64,000 nt of DNA from NCBI GenBank assembly GCA_037440065.1, contig JBBIUV010000016.1, positions 434,001 to 498,000 of the forward strand, written 5' to 3'. The notes beneath the pieces were generated by a model, which saw only the letters and a program-made list of their open reading frames with translations, was not told where the DNA came from and ran no database searches. This document shows, piece by piece, positions 1 through 9,697 of this stretch. The stretch comes from UBA1563 sp037440065 (GTDB lineage: Bacteria > Bacteroidota > Ignavibacteria > Ignavibacteriales > Ignavibacteriaceae). Numbering within the stretch: the first letter of the stretch is position 1; each line of letters begins with the position of its first letter. Position numbers and translations under genes: made by a program.

Positions 1-1551
1 GCCGCGGGAACTTACAAATTATATTTTGAATCACCTGATTACGCGAAAGATTCCGCCACAGTTGTTGTGGTTGCAAATCAAACAGTTTTTTCAGACAAAC
101 TGATGCTCTACGATTCAACCATAGCTCCGTCTGTTTTATCGCACATACCGGATGTTAATTTTGGTGACAGCGTTTCTACAACCTCAAAAGTAAAAATCAA
201 TTTCAATAAACCGATGTCTACAACTGCAACTGCGAATGCTTTTTCAATTGAACCTACCATAGAAGGAACATTGAGTTGGGAAAATCTGAATATGACATTA
301 GTTTTTTCACCGACGGTCAGTTTTGAAAAATCGACATTCTATACCGTGAATTTATCAACCGGAGCAAAAAGTGTTTCGAATGTTTCGATAACACAACCTT
401 ATAGTTTTTCGTTTTTAACGAAAAACAGAAACAGATTAAATCTTTTAAGCAGTTACCCTATTGATAACCAAGAGGGAATAAGCACGTCGTTATTCGGAAG
501 GATAAAATTTGATGCTCCAATTTTAAGTTCATCGGTAGGGGCAAATATTTCTCTCTACTCACCGCAGAATATGTTATTACCGGTCTCAACATTATCCACG
601 GTAGAAAATGGTATTGGAGTAATTTCATTCCAACCGCAAAGTAGTTTGGAAATAAACAGTGAATATAAACTGGTTATTGGTGAGTCATTGAAAGATTCCG
701 AAGGAATTCCGACGGGTGTAAAAGATACAATTTGGTTTAAAACGGTTTCTGAAAAATATTTATCTGGAACAATTATCGATAGTTTTGAAGTTATCGGACA
801 GTGGAAAAATGCCGGATTAAATCCATGTTCAGTTGGAATCGATTCAGCAAAATCAACATTTAATGTTACCTTCAGCTACAAATATAGCGGTTTGAAGTCG
901 GGAAGATTGGCTTATGTATTTACTCAATCGAGTGGAGGGGTTTGTCAATTTTATAGTACAGCAAAACCATCGATTGGTTCGGAGAATACATCAGAATTCG
1001 GCTTGTGGGTGAAAGGAGATCTAAGCGATAATATTTTGGAATACTGGTTTAATGATGAGAGTAACTCAAATTTTGAAGTAATGGTTGACACGATTAATTG
1101 GTCTGGCTGGCTATTAAAACGTATTCCAAGATTATCAATTGGTGGTTCGGGACAAAAATATTTTAACAGTATTGTGATCAAGCAAACTCCTAACGGAACA
1201 AAGAGCAGCATCATTTATGTTGATGACGCACAATATGATATTTTGCTTCCCGTAGATAAAGGCGAAAAGTCGATAACACCCGAAAGTTTAACTCTTTACC
1301 AGAATTACCCAAATCCATTTAATCCAACAACGACAATAAGTTACCACCTCTCGCAAAGTAATTACGTTACACTAAAAGTGTTTGATGTTTTGGGAAATGA
1401 AATAAAAACTCTCGTGAATGAATTCCAACACGCGGGAAGACATAATTGCGAATTAGGAATTAAGAATTACGAATTGACCTCCGGAGTTTACTTTTATCAG
1501 TTACGAGCCGGTGATTTTGTGCAAACAAAAAAGTTGGTGGTTTTGAAATAA
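1..1551 (+). CDS. Type IX-secreted surface protein, 5'-truncated by the window edge
   Basis: The reading frame is open from base 1, so the gene starts upstream; the GTG at 67 is internal. The first residues look like the end of a carboxypeptidase-regulatory-like beta domain. Next come two Ig-like segments of the SbsA/Big_5 kind (NFNKPMS near the first, KFDAPI near the second), then a beta-rich region that may be a carbohydrate-binding-like jelly roll. The last ~80 residues are a type A sorting tail with LYQNYPNPFNPTTTISYHL and a final SGVYFYQLRAGDF...TKKLVVLK pattern, so the protein should cross the outer membrane through the type IX system and be cut or anchored at the surface. The tail core is partly encoded by heptamer repeats at 1443-1477 (see findings). 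The substrate or ligand cannot be told. Confidence 0.85.
   Translation, partial: AAGTYKLYFESPDYAKDSATVVVVANQTVFSDKLMLYDSTIAPSVLSHIPDVNFGDSVSTTSKVKINFNKPMSTTATANAFSIEPTIEGTLSWENLNMTLVFSPTVSFEKSTFYTVNLSTGAKSVSNVSITQPYSFSFLTKNRNRLNLLSSYPIDNQEGISTSLFGRIKFDAPILSSSVGANISLYSPQNMLLPVSTLSTVENGIGVISFQPQSSLEINSEYKLVIGESLKDSEGIPTGVKDTIWFKTVSEKYLSGTIIDSFEVIGQWKNAGLNPCSVGIDSAKSTFNVTFSYKYSGLKSGRLAYVFTQSSGGVCQFYSTAKPSIGSENTSEFGLWVKGDLSDNILEYWFNDESNSNFEVMVDTINWSGWLLKRIPRLSIGGSGQKYFNSIVIKQTPNGTKSSIIYVDDAQYDILLPVDKGEKSITPESLTLYQNYPNPFNPTTTISYHLSQSNYVTLKVFDVLGNEIKTLVNEFQHAGRHNCELGIKNYELTSGVYFYQLRAGDFVQTKKLVVLK
1443..1477 (+). repeat. Five 7-nt tandem units (TAATTGC/GAATTAN) inside the sorting tail
   Basis: Reading from 1443 the units are TAATTGC, GAATTAG, GAATTAA, GAATTAC, GAATTGA. 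They lie in frame inside the secretion tail of the upstream-truncated surface protein and encode NCELGIKNYEL, where the tail of the second secreted protein in this window has QVEFDASKL. The same unit recurs between genes at 59493-59520 and 63240-63267. Confidence 0.75.
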
Positions 1552-1709
1552 GCATTTTGCAGGGAATGAATTTCTCTTTAAATTTGGGTTGTTCAGAATA
1601 ACATATCCGATTTGTCAAATTTTATTTAGACAGAAAGGTTAATAAGTTGGCGTTACCCATCTAAAAGCTCAAAAATTAATGATTATTAATACCACGAAAA
1701 GGATATCTC

Positions 1710-2477
1710 TTGTTTCTTGAGAATGCAACGGTTGATTCTGTTACTCAAATCGGAACAAATGTTTTTCTCTTAAAATTACTTTCTGAAAAGATCGCAAATC
1801 AAGCAAAACCGGGACAATTTGTAAATATCAAAGTTTCGGATACAAATTTTCCTCTACTTCGCCGTCCTTTCAGTATTTGTAATATAGAGAACAATTTTTT
1901 TAGCATCATGTTTACAACCATCGGTGGCGGAACTCATATTCTTCAAAACAAACAGCGTGGTGAAATTCTTGATGTGATGGGTCCTTTGGGAAATGGTTTT
2001 TCTCTTAATGATGAATATGATAAAGCTATTATTGTTGCCGGTGGAATCGGCGCAGCCCCGTTTCCATTCTTGGTCAAAGAATTGGTTAAAAGTAGAAAAG
2101 AGATTTTATGTTTTTCCGGCGGAAGAACTAAAAATGATTGCATCACCTATGAAATGCAGAATGTTTCTACAGCAACAGACGATGGAAGTTTCGGCTTTAA
2201 CGGAAATGTTGTCCAACTCCTTACATCAAAAATTGATGAAATTAAAAATGCCAATTTCAAAATATTTGGTTGCGGACCCAACGCAATGCTAAAAGCGCTT
2301 CAAACATTTTGTGTCGAAAATAATTTTGATGGAGAGATCTCAACCGAATCATCAATGGCATGTGGCTTTGGAATTTGTCAAGGTTGTCCAGTGCAATCCG
2401 CAGAAGATGAAAATAAATTTTTATTAGTCTGTAAAGATGGTCCTGTTTTTAACGTAAAAGATGTTGTGCTTCAATGA
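1710..2477 (+). CDS. pyrK: Dihydroorotate dehydrogenase electron transfer subunit (PyrK)
   Basis: This is the FAD and [2Fe-2S] subunit that passes electrons from class 1B dihydroorotate dehydrogenase to NAD+ in pyrimidine synthesis. The FAD-binding RPFS motif is at residues 52-55, the nucleotide-binding GGIGAAPF at 111-118, and the iron-sulfur cysteines are C218, C223, C226 and C241. The length of 255 residues is normal. The start is a TTG at 1710 preceded by AAAAGGA about 7 nt upstream; no better ATG gives the family N-terminus. The stop codon overlaps the pyrD start by 4 nt, so the two subunits are probably translationally coupled in one operon that also includes folC. Confidence 0.93.
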   Translation: MFLENATVDSVTQIGTNVFLLKLLSEKIANQAKPGQFVNIKVSDTNFPLLRRPFSICNIENNFFSIMFTTIGGGTHILQNKQRGEILDVMGPLGNGFSLNDEYDKAIIVAGGIGAAPFPFLVKELVKSRKEILCFSGGRTKNDCITYEMQNVSTATDDGSFGFNGNVVQLLTSKIDEIKNANFKIFGCGPNAMLKALQTFCVENNFDGEISTESSMACGFGICQGCPVQSAEDENKFLLVCKDGPVFNVKDVVLQ

Positions 2478-3391
2478 GTAAAATAGATTTATCGGTATCG
2501 GTTGGTCCATTAAAACTACGGAATCCAATCCTACTAGCATCCGGTACGGTAGGATATGGAAATGAAATAGCAGAATTTGTCGATCTTAATAAAATAGGGG
2601 GAATTGTAACAAAATCGTTAAGTTTAAAACCGAGAAAAGGAAATTCTCCGCAGCGGGTAGTTGAAACACCTTCAGGAATGTTGAACGCAATCGGATTAGC
2701 AAACGTTGGTGTGGAAGAATTCCTCAAAACAAAAATTCCGTTCTTACAAAAATTTGATACTGCAATAATCTGCAACATTGCCGCAAGTTCTGTTGAAGAA
2801 TATGTTGAATGCACAAAATTACTTACAACCGAAAAAACGATCTCGGCATTTGAAATAAATGTTTCGTGTCCCAATGTAAAAGAAGGAGGACTTGAATTCG
2901 GCAATGACAAAAAAGCTGTTGCGAGAATTACGGAAGAAGTAAAAAAAGTTTCCACAAAGCCGGTATTTATAAAACTGTCTCCAAATGTCTCCCGGATTTT
3001 TGAATTTGCTTTAGCCGCAAAGGAAGCAGGTGCTGATGCAGTTTCTGCAATTAATACTTTAGTAGGAACTTCATTTGACATCAACACGAGAAAGCCTAAA
3101 ATAAAGAATATTACCGGTGGACTTTCTGGTCCGGCAATAAAACCGGTAGCACTTGCAAAAGTTTTGGAAATTAAACGAAACGTAGATATCCCAATAATCG
3201 GAATCGGAGGAATTTTTTCATGGAAAGATGCGGTTGAATTTATGATAGCTGGCGCTTCAGCTTTTCAGTTGGGAACTGTGAATTTTGTTCATCCGAATAT
3301 TTCCGAAACGATGATCAATGATTTAATTTTGTACTGTGAAAAAATGAAAATAACTTCAATTAAAAACTTAACCGGCTCGTACATCCTCTAA
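2474..3391 (+). CDS. pyrD: Dihydroorotate dehydrogenase catalytic subunit, class 1B (PyrD)
   Basis: This is the FMN-dependent TIM-barrel enzyme that oxidises dihydroorotate to orotate. Class 1B is shown by the active-site cysteine in NVSCPNVKEGG (C132), by the length of 305 residues without a membrane-targeting N-terminus, and by direct coupling to pyrK. FMN phosphate-binding glycines are seen in the IIGIGGIFSW segment. It follows pyrK with an ATGA overlap and is followed 1 nt later by folC. Confidence 0.95.
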   Translation: MSKIDLSVSVGPLKLRNPILLASGTVGYGNEIAEFVDLNKIGGIVTKSLSLKPRKGNSPQRVVETPSGMLNAIGLANVGVEEFLKTKIPFLQKFDTAIICNIAASSVEEYVECTKLLTTEKTISAFEINVSCPNVKEGGLEFGNDKKAVARITEEVKKVSTKPVFIKLSPNVSRIFEFALAAKEAGADAVSAINTLVGTSFDINTRKPKIKNITGGLSGPAIKPVALAKVLEIKRNVDIPIIGIGGIFSWKDAVEFMIAGASAFQLGTVNFVHPNISETMINDLILYCEKMKITSIKNLTGSYIL

Positions 3392-3392
3392 T

Positions 3393-4658
3393 ATGAATAT
3401 CGATCAAACATTAGAAAAACTTTATTCGCTCCAAATGTTCGGAATGAAACTTGGATTAGAGAATATCAAAAAGTTTCTTCAAATACTCGGCAATCCCCAA
3501 AATAACTTAAAATGTTTTCATATTGCAGGTTCAAACGGAAAGGGAAGTACCGCTTCTTTTATCGCAAGCATTTTACAAACTGCAGGACACAAAACCGGAC
3601 TTTATACTTCTCCCCACTTTGTAAAATTTAATGAACGGATTAGGATCAACGGAAGTGAAATAGAAGATGAATTTATCGCTTCATTTTATAACCAGCACGA
3701 ACAGTTTATTAATGAAAATAAACTAACGTTTTTTGAAGTTACAACGGCACTTGCTTTCACCTACTTTGCTGAAAAAAAAGTAAAGTATGCCGTTATTGAA
3801 ACTGGTTTAGGCGGAAGACTCGATGCGACCAACGTGATGAAACCTCTTGCTGTTGTGTTGACGTCAATTAGTCTTGAACATACCCAATATTTGGGAGATA
3901 CGATCGAGGAAATAACTGCTGAGAAAGCCGCTATTATCAAACCGAAAGCAAAAGTCTTCCTTGGTTTACTACCTGCAAAAGCGGATGAAATCATTCAACA
4001 AAAGTGTGAAGAAATTGATTGTGAACTTTTTGAGCTTGAAGATTATATAATTGAACGAGATACTTACCTGGAACTTTATACGGAAGAACTTGATATCGAT
4101 AGGTTGGATTCACCCCTTCATGGTTATTATCAGAAATATAACGCAGCATTGGCTACACTGGTGGTAAATAAAACGATCGGGCTGGAAGATTTACATGTAT
4201 TTGAAAACGGCTTGAAGCATGTAGTTGAAAACACCAAAATTCAGGGGCGACACGAAATAGTTTCGCAAAACCCAAGAATCATTTTTGATTCAGCTCATAA
4301 TCCGGAAGGTATCGAAAGTTTTCTTTCCGAGTTTAGAAAAGAAAAACAGAGGTACAAGAAAACTCATCTTTTATTCGGGGTGATGAAAGATAAAGAAATT
4401 GAAGACATGCTTTTAAAATTGAAGTCAGCTTTTGATGAATTCCATTTTACCGATCTTCCGTTTAACCGAGCTGAAAGAAAAGAAAATCTTCTTCTTGTTG
4501 CAGATAAACATAACCTCAATGCTACATCGGTAGAAAATCCAACAGACTTCTTCCAAGATTTCAAGAAGAAAGTAAATTCAGATGAATGTCTTGTTGTTCT
4601 GGGAAGCATGTATTTACTAGGCGAAATAAAAAAGGGAATAATCAAAGAAAAGACTTGA
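3393..4658 (+). CDS. folC: Folylpolyglutamate synthase / dihydrofolate synthase (FolC)
   Basis: This Mur-ligase-family enzyme adds glutamate to dihydropteroate and to folates in the cytoplasm. The P-loop GSNGKGST is at residues 46-53, followed by TSPHFVKFNERIRING, and the ETGLGGRLDATN motif that binds Mg-ATP. FDSAHNPEG marks the C-terminal domain. The length of 421 residues fits the family. It begins 1 nt after pyrD and so is probably the third gene of the pyrKD operon. Whether it is bifunctional (dihydrofolate synthase as well) cannot be decided from motifs alone, but no second folC is seen here. Confidence 0.93.
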   Translation: MNIDQTLEKLYSLQMFGMKLGLENIKKFLQILGNPQNNLKCFHIAGSNGKGSTASFIASILQTAGHKTGLYTSPHFVKFNERIRINGSEIEDEFIASFYNQHEQFINENKLTFFEVTTALAFTYFAEKKVKYAVIETGLGGRLDATNVMKPLAVVLTSISLEHTQYLGDTIEEITAEKAAIIKPKAKVFLGLLPAKADEIIQQKCEEIDCELFELEDYIIERDTYLELYTEELDIDRLDSPLHGYYQKYNAALATLVVNKTIGLEDLHVFENGLKHVVENTKIQGRHEIVSQNPRIIFDSAHNPEGIESFLSEFRKEKQRYKKTHLLFGVMKDKEIEDMLLKLKSAFDEFHFTDLPFNRAERKENLLLVADKHNLNATSVENPTDFFQDFKKKVNSDECLVVLGSMYLLGEIKKGIIKEKT

Positions 4659-4785
4659 CAAAGAGAAAAAATATGTGCAATTTTGAATCAACCTCTTAAG
4701 CCAATCGATTAAATCACTGGTTCTTAATTAATACAATAAGATATTTCCAAATTTTAGAACAAAAAAAATAAATAAGGGTCAAATT

Positions 4786-6039
4786 ATGCCAATGGATATT
4801 TCTGAACTGAAATCCAAAAAGATCGTGGAATTAAATGATATAGCCAAAGAACTTGGTGTTCAAGGTTATAGCGATCTTCGTAAACAAGAATTAATCTTTA
4901 AAATATTAGAAGCACAAACCGGAAAAGATGGATTAACTTTTTCCAAAGGTGTGTTAGAAGTATTACCAGATGGATATGGATTTCTCCGTTCAGCAGACTA
5001 TAACTATCTCCCTTCGCCGGACGATATTTATGTGTCTCCTTCGCAAATTAAAAAATTTATGCTTCGTACAGGCGATTTTGTCAGCGGACAAGTTCGTCCT
5101 CCGAAAGAAGGAGAACGTTTCTTTGCACTACTTCGTGTTGAAGCAGTTAATGGACTTAGTCCCGACGGCATTAGAGACCGAACATTATTTGACAACTTGA
5201 TTCCTGTTTATCCAACTAAAAAACTCGTTTTGGAATCGGCGCCAGGTGAATATTCAATGAGAATATTAGACCTACTTGCACCAATCGGTAAAGGACAAAG
5301 AGGATTAATTGTTTCCCCGCCTAAATCCGGTAAAACAATTCTACTCCAAAAAATCGCAAACTCGATTACCAGAAATCATCCTGAAGTAAAATTAATTATT
5401 TTATTAATAGATGAGCGCCCTGAAGAAGTTACCGACATGGAACGGAGTGTTAAAGCCGAAGTTATAAGTTCAACATTTGATGAACCGGCTGACCGCCATA
5501 TTCAAGTCGCTGATATGGTGATTGAAAAGGCAAAAAGATTAGTTGAGGCAAATGAAGATGTAGTAATTCTTTTAGATAGTATTACTCGTCTTGCTCGTGC
5601 GAACAATATTGTTGTACCTCATTCTGGTAGAATTCTTTCCGGCGGTGTTGACTCTAATGCTCTTCACAAACCAAAAAGATTTTTCGGAGCCGCACGTAAT
5701 ACGGAAGATGGCGGAAGTTTAACCATTATTGCCACTGCTTTGATCGATACCGGCAGCAGAATGGATGACGTTATTTTTGAAGAATTCAAAGGTACTGGAA
5801 ATATGGAAGTTGTGCTCAATAGAGACTTAAGCGATAGAAGAATATTCCCGGCAATTGATGTTAACCGTTCTTCTACAAGACGTGAGGATCTGTTGATCAA
5901 GGAAGACGATTTAGCACGTATTTGGATTTTGAGAAAAATATTGAGTGATTTTAATCCTATTGAAGCAATAGAATTCATGACAGCAAAAATGAGAGGGACT
6001 AAAAACAATAAAGAATTCTTGTTGAACATGAACAGTTAG
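4786..6039 (+). CDS. rho: Transcription termination factor Rho
   Basis: This hexameric RNA-dependent ATPase ends transcription at Rho-dependent sites. It has an N-terminal Rho_N helical region (residues ~1-45, beginning DISELKSKKIVELNDIAKEL), a cold-shock-like RNA-binding domain with the GYGFLRS motif (63-69), Walker A SPPKSGKT at 177-184, Walker B VILLDS, and a Q-loop/R-loop region with GGVDSNALHKPKRFFGAARN. At 417 residues it is short and lacks the long N-terminal insert found in many Bacteroidota Rho proteins. An AAGGG ribosome site lies upstream of the ATG. It stands alone after a 127-nt gap and probably has its own promoter. Confidence 0.96.
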   Translation: MPMDISELKSKKIVELNDIAKELGVQGYSDLRKQELIFKILEAQTGKDGLTFSKGVLEVLPDGYGFLRSADYNYLPSPDDIYVSPSQIKKFMLRTGDFVSGQVRPPKEGERFFALLRVEAVNGLSPDGIRDRTLFDNLIPVYPTKKLVLESAPGEYSMRILDLLAPIGKGQRGLIVSPPKSGKTILLQKIANSITRNHPEVKLIILLIDERPEEVTDMERSVKAEVISSTFDEPADRHIQVADMVIEKAKRLVEANEDVVILLDSITRLARANNIVVPHSGRILSGGVDSNALHKPKRFFGAARNTEDGGSLTIIATALIDTGSRMDDVIFEEFKGTGNMEVVLNRDLSDRRIFPAIDVNRSSTRREDLLIKEDDLARIWILRKILSDFNPIEAIEFMTAKMRGTKNNKEFLLNMNS

Positions 6040-6104
6040 TCGACTTACCCAATATGGTTTATCGAAAGGGTCAATACTTTGTATTCTTTTCTCTCTTATA
6101 ACAT

Positions 6105-7331
6105 ATGAATAAAATAATAAAGATATTTTTACTTTCGATAATTTCTATTCCGCTTCTAGCCCAGAAATTTGAATTTGAACAGCCGTTGCTATACGAATAC
6201 TATTATTCCAAGCTTGATTCCAGTAACGGTTTATTCCAATTTGTGTATCGAATAAATCACGACAAAATATTTTTTACCAAAGATGGCGATCGGTATACTT
6301 CAAGTATACGAGTAACTTTGGAACTGCAAGATTCCACAACGGGTGCTATCGTGCGGACAAATGACGATAAATTTATCTCGGTCTCCACTTTTGAGGAAAC
6401 CATTGATAAAAATAAGTCGATTCAAGGCTTACTAAATATAAACCTTGAGAATCGAAAATATTTTGCTGAACTAACGTTAACGGATATTTCGGCAAACAAG
6501 GATTTCGCTTTCCCCAAAATTTCACTTAATCTTACTGAAGACTTGCCGAAAAATTATATTGTTTTCACGGTCGATGGAGAAAAATATTATCTAGCGAATA
6601 GAAGAAAAACTATACCTTTTTCAAATACAGCGTATTCTCTCATATATAGCTCAGCAAAAAAAGAACAGGTGAATGATTCACTTTGTGTTAGATTTCAATC
6701 ATCCTTCGACACATTAACCTTTAGTTCAAATTCGACACTGCACGGTAACTATATTCTTAAAGAAGATTCAGGAGGAATTTATTTATCGCATGATTCAAAC
6801 TCCTCAACAAAAAGCTTTTTCTTTAAAGATATTTCCTTGAAACTTCCTGAGGGAAAATATACTTTACAGGGAAGTGGAAAAGACAAAACCACCTATGAAG
6901 TAAGATGGTGGGACAAACCTTATTCACTTTTAAACTACGAAGTTTCCCTCAAGGCTTTAGGAATTATTGAATCAAAAAATTTAGTTGATTCGTTGAAGGA
7001 ATTGGGAAATAAACTTGGATACAATGCATTCAATAAATATTGGCAGAAATACGATCCTTCACCAAACACAACTTATAATGATTTAATGGCGGAGTATTAT
7101 TTTCGTGTTGATTACTCGCAAAAAACTTTTTCTAATTTTGCCACTCCAGATGGGATAATGTCTGATCGTGGACAGATCTACATTAAATTAGGTCCTCCCA
7201 CGCATATTGAAAGATCTTCAGGAGCCGACGGGAAAAATTTAGAAATATGGTTTTACAAAGGAAGAAGTAAACCATATTATTTTCGAGATAATCTTGGGAA
7301 CGGTAGTTATCAATTGGTAAAAGAAAAATGA
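6105..7331 (+). CDS. GWxTD-domain protein, exported
   Basis: An N-terminal signal peptide (KIIKIFLLSIISIPLLAQ) sends this 408-residue protein out of the cytoplasm. The middle is beta-rich, and the last ~130 residues form a GWxTD-like domain ending in MSDRGQIYIKLGPPTHIE and a conserved EIWFY motif, known from Bacteroidota, Chlorobiota and Acidobacteriota proteins of unknown function. The usual GWKTDRG core is written here as GIMSDRG, so the family name residues are only partly kept. It overlaps pdxA by 4 nt. Its role is not known; an envelope role is inferred from the signal peptide. Confidence 0.8.
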   Translation: MNKIIKIFLLSIISIPLLAQKFEFEQPLLYEYYYSKLDSSNGLFQFVYRINHDKIFFTKDGDRYTSSIRVTLELQDSTTGAIVRTNDDKFISVSTFEETIDKNKSIQGLLNINLENRKYFAELTLTDISANKDFAFPKISLNLTEDLPKNYIVFTVDGEKYYLANRRKTIPFSNTAYSLIYSSAKKEQVNDSLCVRFQSSFDTLTFSSNSTLHGNYILKEDSGGIYLSHDSNSSTKSFFFKDISLKLPEGKYTLQGSGKDKTTYEVRWWDKPYSLLNYEVSLKALGIIESKNLVDSLKELGNKLGYNAFNKYWQKYDPSPNTTYNDLMAEYYFRVDYSQKTFSNFATPDGIMSDRGQIYIKLGPPTHIERSSGADGKNLEIWFYKGRSKPYYFRDNLGNGSYQLVKEK

Positions 7332-8317
7332 AACTTTTTTTTACGTGTGGAGATTGCAACGGAATCGGTACTGAGATTGTTATCAAAACCCTTGCTCACT
7401 TCCACAAAAAGAATAAACACAAACTCTTTTTTGCTGTTCCAAAAAATATTTTTAAAGAAGGATTAAATCTTCTCAAGTTGGATTTTGACTACGAAGTAGT
7501 AAAAAAAATAGAACTAAGTTCAAATAATAAGAATGTTGTTTCAATCATCAATTTGGGGAATAATAAAACAGTATTTGGGAAACCCACTAAGACTTCAGGG
7601 GAGATAGCTTATGAATCGCTGCAACGGTCATACTTTGCAGTTCAAAACAACTTAGCAGACTGCATAATAACAGCTCCAATTTCGAAGGAAGCATTCAAAA
7701 AGGCAGGAGTTGAATTTCCCGGACATACCGAATTGTTTGCTTCATGGACGAAAACAGAAAATGTTGTTATGTTTTTTCATTCAGCAAAAATTAAAGCCGC
7801 ACTTTTAACAATTCATATCCCTTTGAAAAGTGTTTCGTTTTCTTTGGATAGAAGTCTTATCAGAAAAAAAATTGATATAATATTAACTACCTTGAAACGA
7901 GATTTTAAGATTGCGAATCCACGAATTGCTGTTTTAGGATTGAATCCTCATGCGGGAGAAAACGGTCTTTTGGGCGATGAAGAAAACAATATTGTTTCTC
8001 CTTTGATTAACGATTATAAAGAATACCTTCAAGGTCCATTCCCGGCAGATGCATTTTTCGGTATGCACTTATATAAGCAATTCGATGCAGTTGTTGGCGC
8101 CTACCACGATCAAGTATTAATTCCATTTAAAATGCTCAGTTTTTCCGATGGAGTAAATTTTACTGCCGGATTACCAATTGTTAGAACATCTCCTGACCAT
8201 GGAACCGCATTTGATATTGCCGGAAAGGGAATCGCTGATCCTTCGAGTATTATTCATGCTACAAAATTAGCAATCCAGATTAGTGAGAACCGGATGAAGT
8301 ATGTCACTAGTAATTAA
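7328..8317 (+). CDS. pdxA: 4-Hydroxythreonine-4-phosphate dehydrogenase (PdxA)
   Basis: PdxA oxidises 4-phosphohydroxy-L-threonine in the DXP-dependent pyridoxal phosphate pathway. Metal-binding histidines are visible at H163, H208 (GLNPHAGENG) and H260 (VVGAYHDQV), and FPGHTELFA and SPDHGTAFDIAGKG are family motifs. The length of 329 residues is typical. The start overlaps the GWxTD gene by 4 nt and the end overlaps the next methyltransferase gene by 17 nt. The companion pdxJ is not in this window. Confidence 0.95.
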   Translation: MKLFFTCGDCNGIGTEIVIKTLAHFHKKNKHKLFFAVPKNIFKEGLNLLKLDFDYEVVKKIELSSNNKNVVSIINLGNNKTVFGKPTKTSGEIAYESLQRSYFAVQNNLADCIITAPISKEAFKKAGVEFPGHTELFASWTKTENVVMFFHSAKIKAALLTIHIPLKSVSFSLDRSLIRKKIDIILTTLKRDFKIANPRIAVLGLNPHAGENGLLGDEENNIVSPLINDYKEYLQGPFPADAFFGMHLYKQFDAVVGAYHDQVLIPFKMLSFSDGVNFTAGLPIVRTSPDHGTAFDIAGKGIADPSSIIHATKLAIQISENRMKYVTSN

Positions 8318-9035
8318 AAAGAATTATTCTTCGCTCGCCGCATTTTATAATACCTTGATGAAAAATATTGATTACTCCTTGTGGGCAAAGTACATAATTG
8401 ATATTACTAAAAAATATAATATCCCAGTTAATGCTGTTTTAGAAATTGGAGGGGGGAACGGGAAATTAGGTAAAGTATTGAGTCGAAAGTTTCCCGATTA
8501 TATTTTATCGGATAAATCACCTGGGTTATTAAATAATTGCAATGTTAACATGAAAAGAATATGCTGTGACATGAACGCACTTCCTTTTAAGAAAAATCAT
8601 TTTAATTTTGTTTTAGCTGCTTTTGACACCGTAAATTATTTAACATCTCAAAAAAGCTTTAAAAAACTATTGTCTGGAATTTCCACAATAACAATCAAAG
8701 GTGGAATATTTACTTTCGATGTAAGCCTAGAAAAAAACAGTATACCGCATATTAATGGGAAAATGAAAAAATACAACTATGAGGATCAAAAGATTGAACA
8801 CGTAAGTGTGTTCGACCAAAGGAAAGGGGTTCATCGTAATGAATTTACATTCTACAGAAAAGATAATGTAGATGAAAAAGAAATTCATAAACAAAAAATA
8901 TTCCCGTTTGATTTTTATTTGAAACAAATAGAAAAAAGTGATTTTTATATTGTTGATTGTCTGGAAGCTTTTGGTTTCAGAAAAGGTAAACCGGAATCCA
9001 AAAGAATTCAATTTGTTTTAAAGAAGGCTAATTAA
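8301..9035 (+). CDS. Class I SAM-dependent methyltransferase
   Basis: The N-terminal segment (LAAFYNTLMKNIDYSLWAKYI) resembles small Methyltransf_25/11 enzymes, and motif I is LEIGGGNGKLGKVLS with a following acidic residue in the SDKSP segment. DMNALPF is the expected post-motif. The protein has 244 residues and no signal peptide, so it should be cytoplasmic. It overlaps pdxA by 17 nt and is followed 1 nt later by ftsE. The substrate is unknown. The codon and amino-acid usage is more lysine/asparagine-rich than that of its neighbours. Confidence 0.8.
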   Translation: MSLVIKKNYSSLAAFYNTLMKNIDYSLWAKYIIDITKKYNIPVNAVLEIGGGNGKLGKVLSRKFPDYILSDKSPGLLNNCNVNMKRICCDMNALPFKKNHFNFVLAAFDTVNYLTSQKSFKKLLSGISTITIKGGIFTFDVSLEKNSIPHINGKMKKYNYEDQKIEHVSVFDQRKGVHRNEFTFYRKDNVDEKEIHKQKIFPFDFYLKQIEKSDFYIVDCLEAFGFRKGKPESKRIQFVLKKAN

Positions 9036-9036
9036 T

Positions 9037-9696
9037 ATGCTTGAATTTAGTGATGTAGGTTTTAGTTATGACAGAGAAGAAATACTCCGTTCAGTAACCT
9101 TCCAAATAAAAAGTGGTGAGTTTGTTTTTTTGATCGGCAAAAGCGGTTCCGGCAAAAGTACGTTATTACAAATGATCTATTTTAATCTTTTACCTAAATC
9201 CGGTGAAATGATTTTTGACTCATATTCTACAACTACAATTAAACCTTCGTTATTTCCACTATGCAGAAGGAAGATCGGGATCATATTCCAGGACTTTAAA
9301 TTGATTGATGACCGAACGATTTATGAAAATCTTGCTTTTGTTCTTGAAACCGTAAACACTCCGGCAAAAAAAATAAAAAAACAAATTTCTCATGTTTTAA
9401 GTGAAGTTGGACTATCGCATAAAGTTAAAAGTTTTCCTAGGGAATTATCCGGAGGGGAAAAGCAACGAATCGCAATAGCGCGTGCAATCATTAATGAACC
9501 ATTACTCGTTGTGGCAGATGAACCTACCGGCAATTTGGATCCGGAAACTTCTTTGGAAATATTGGAGTTATTGAAGAAAATTAATAATAGGGGGACAGCT
9601 GTATTAGTTGCTACTCACAACTATGATCTATTGAATAAATCAACTGCCAGAGTGGTAAAATTAGAAAATGGTTTTTTGAAAGAAGTTAGACGATAA
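9037..9696 (+). CDS. ftsE: FtsE-like ABC transporter ATPase
   Basis: This 219-residue ATPase has Walker A GKSGSGKST (34-42), Q-loop FQDFKLI, signature LSGGEKQR (137-144) and Walker B VVADEPTGNLD (158-168). The Q-loop region QDFKLIDDRTIYENLA is characteristic of FtsE, which with FtsX controls peptidoglycan hydrolases at the septum. No ftsX follows: the next gene is adk on the opposite strand, so the partner must lie elsewhere. A LolD-like function is an alternative because the families are close, but the Q-loop supports FtsE. Confidence 0.8.
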   Translation: MLEFSDVGFSYDREEILRSVTFQIKSGEFVFLIGKSGSGKSTLLQMIYFNLLPKSGEMIFDSYSTTTIKPSLFPLCRRKIGIIFQDFKLIDDRTIYENLAFVLETVNTPAKKIKKQISHVLSEVGLSHKVKSFPRELSGGEKQRIAIARAIINEPLLVVADEPTGNLDPETSLEILELLKKINNRGTAVLVATHNYDLLNKSTARVVKLENGFLKEVRR

Positions 9697-9697
9697 T

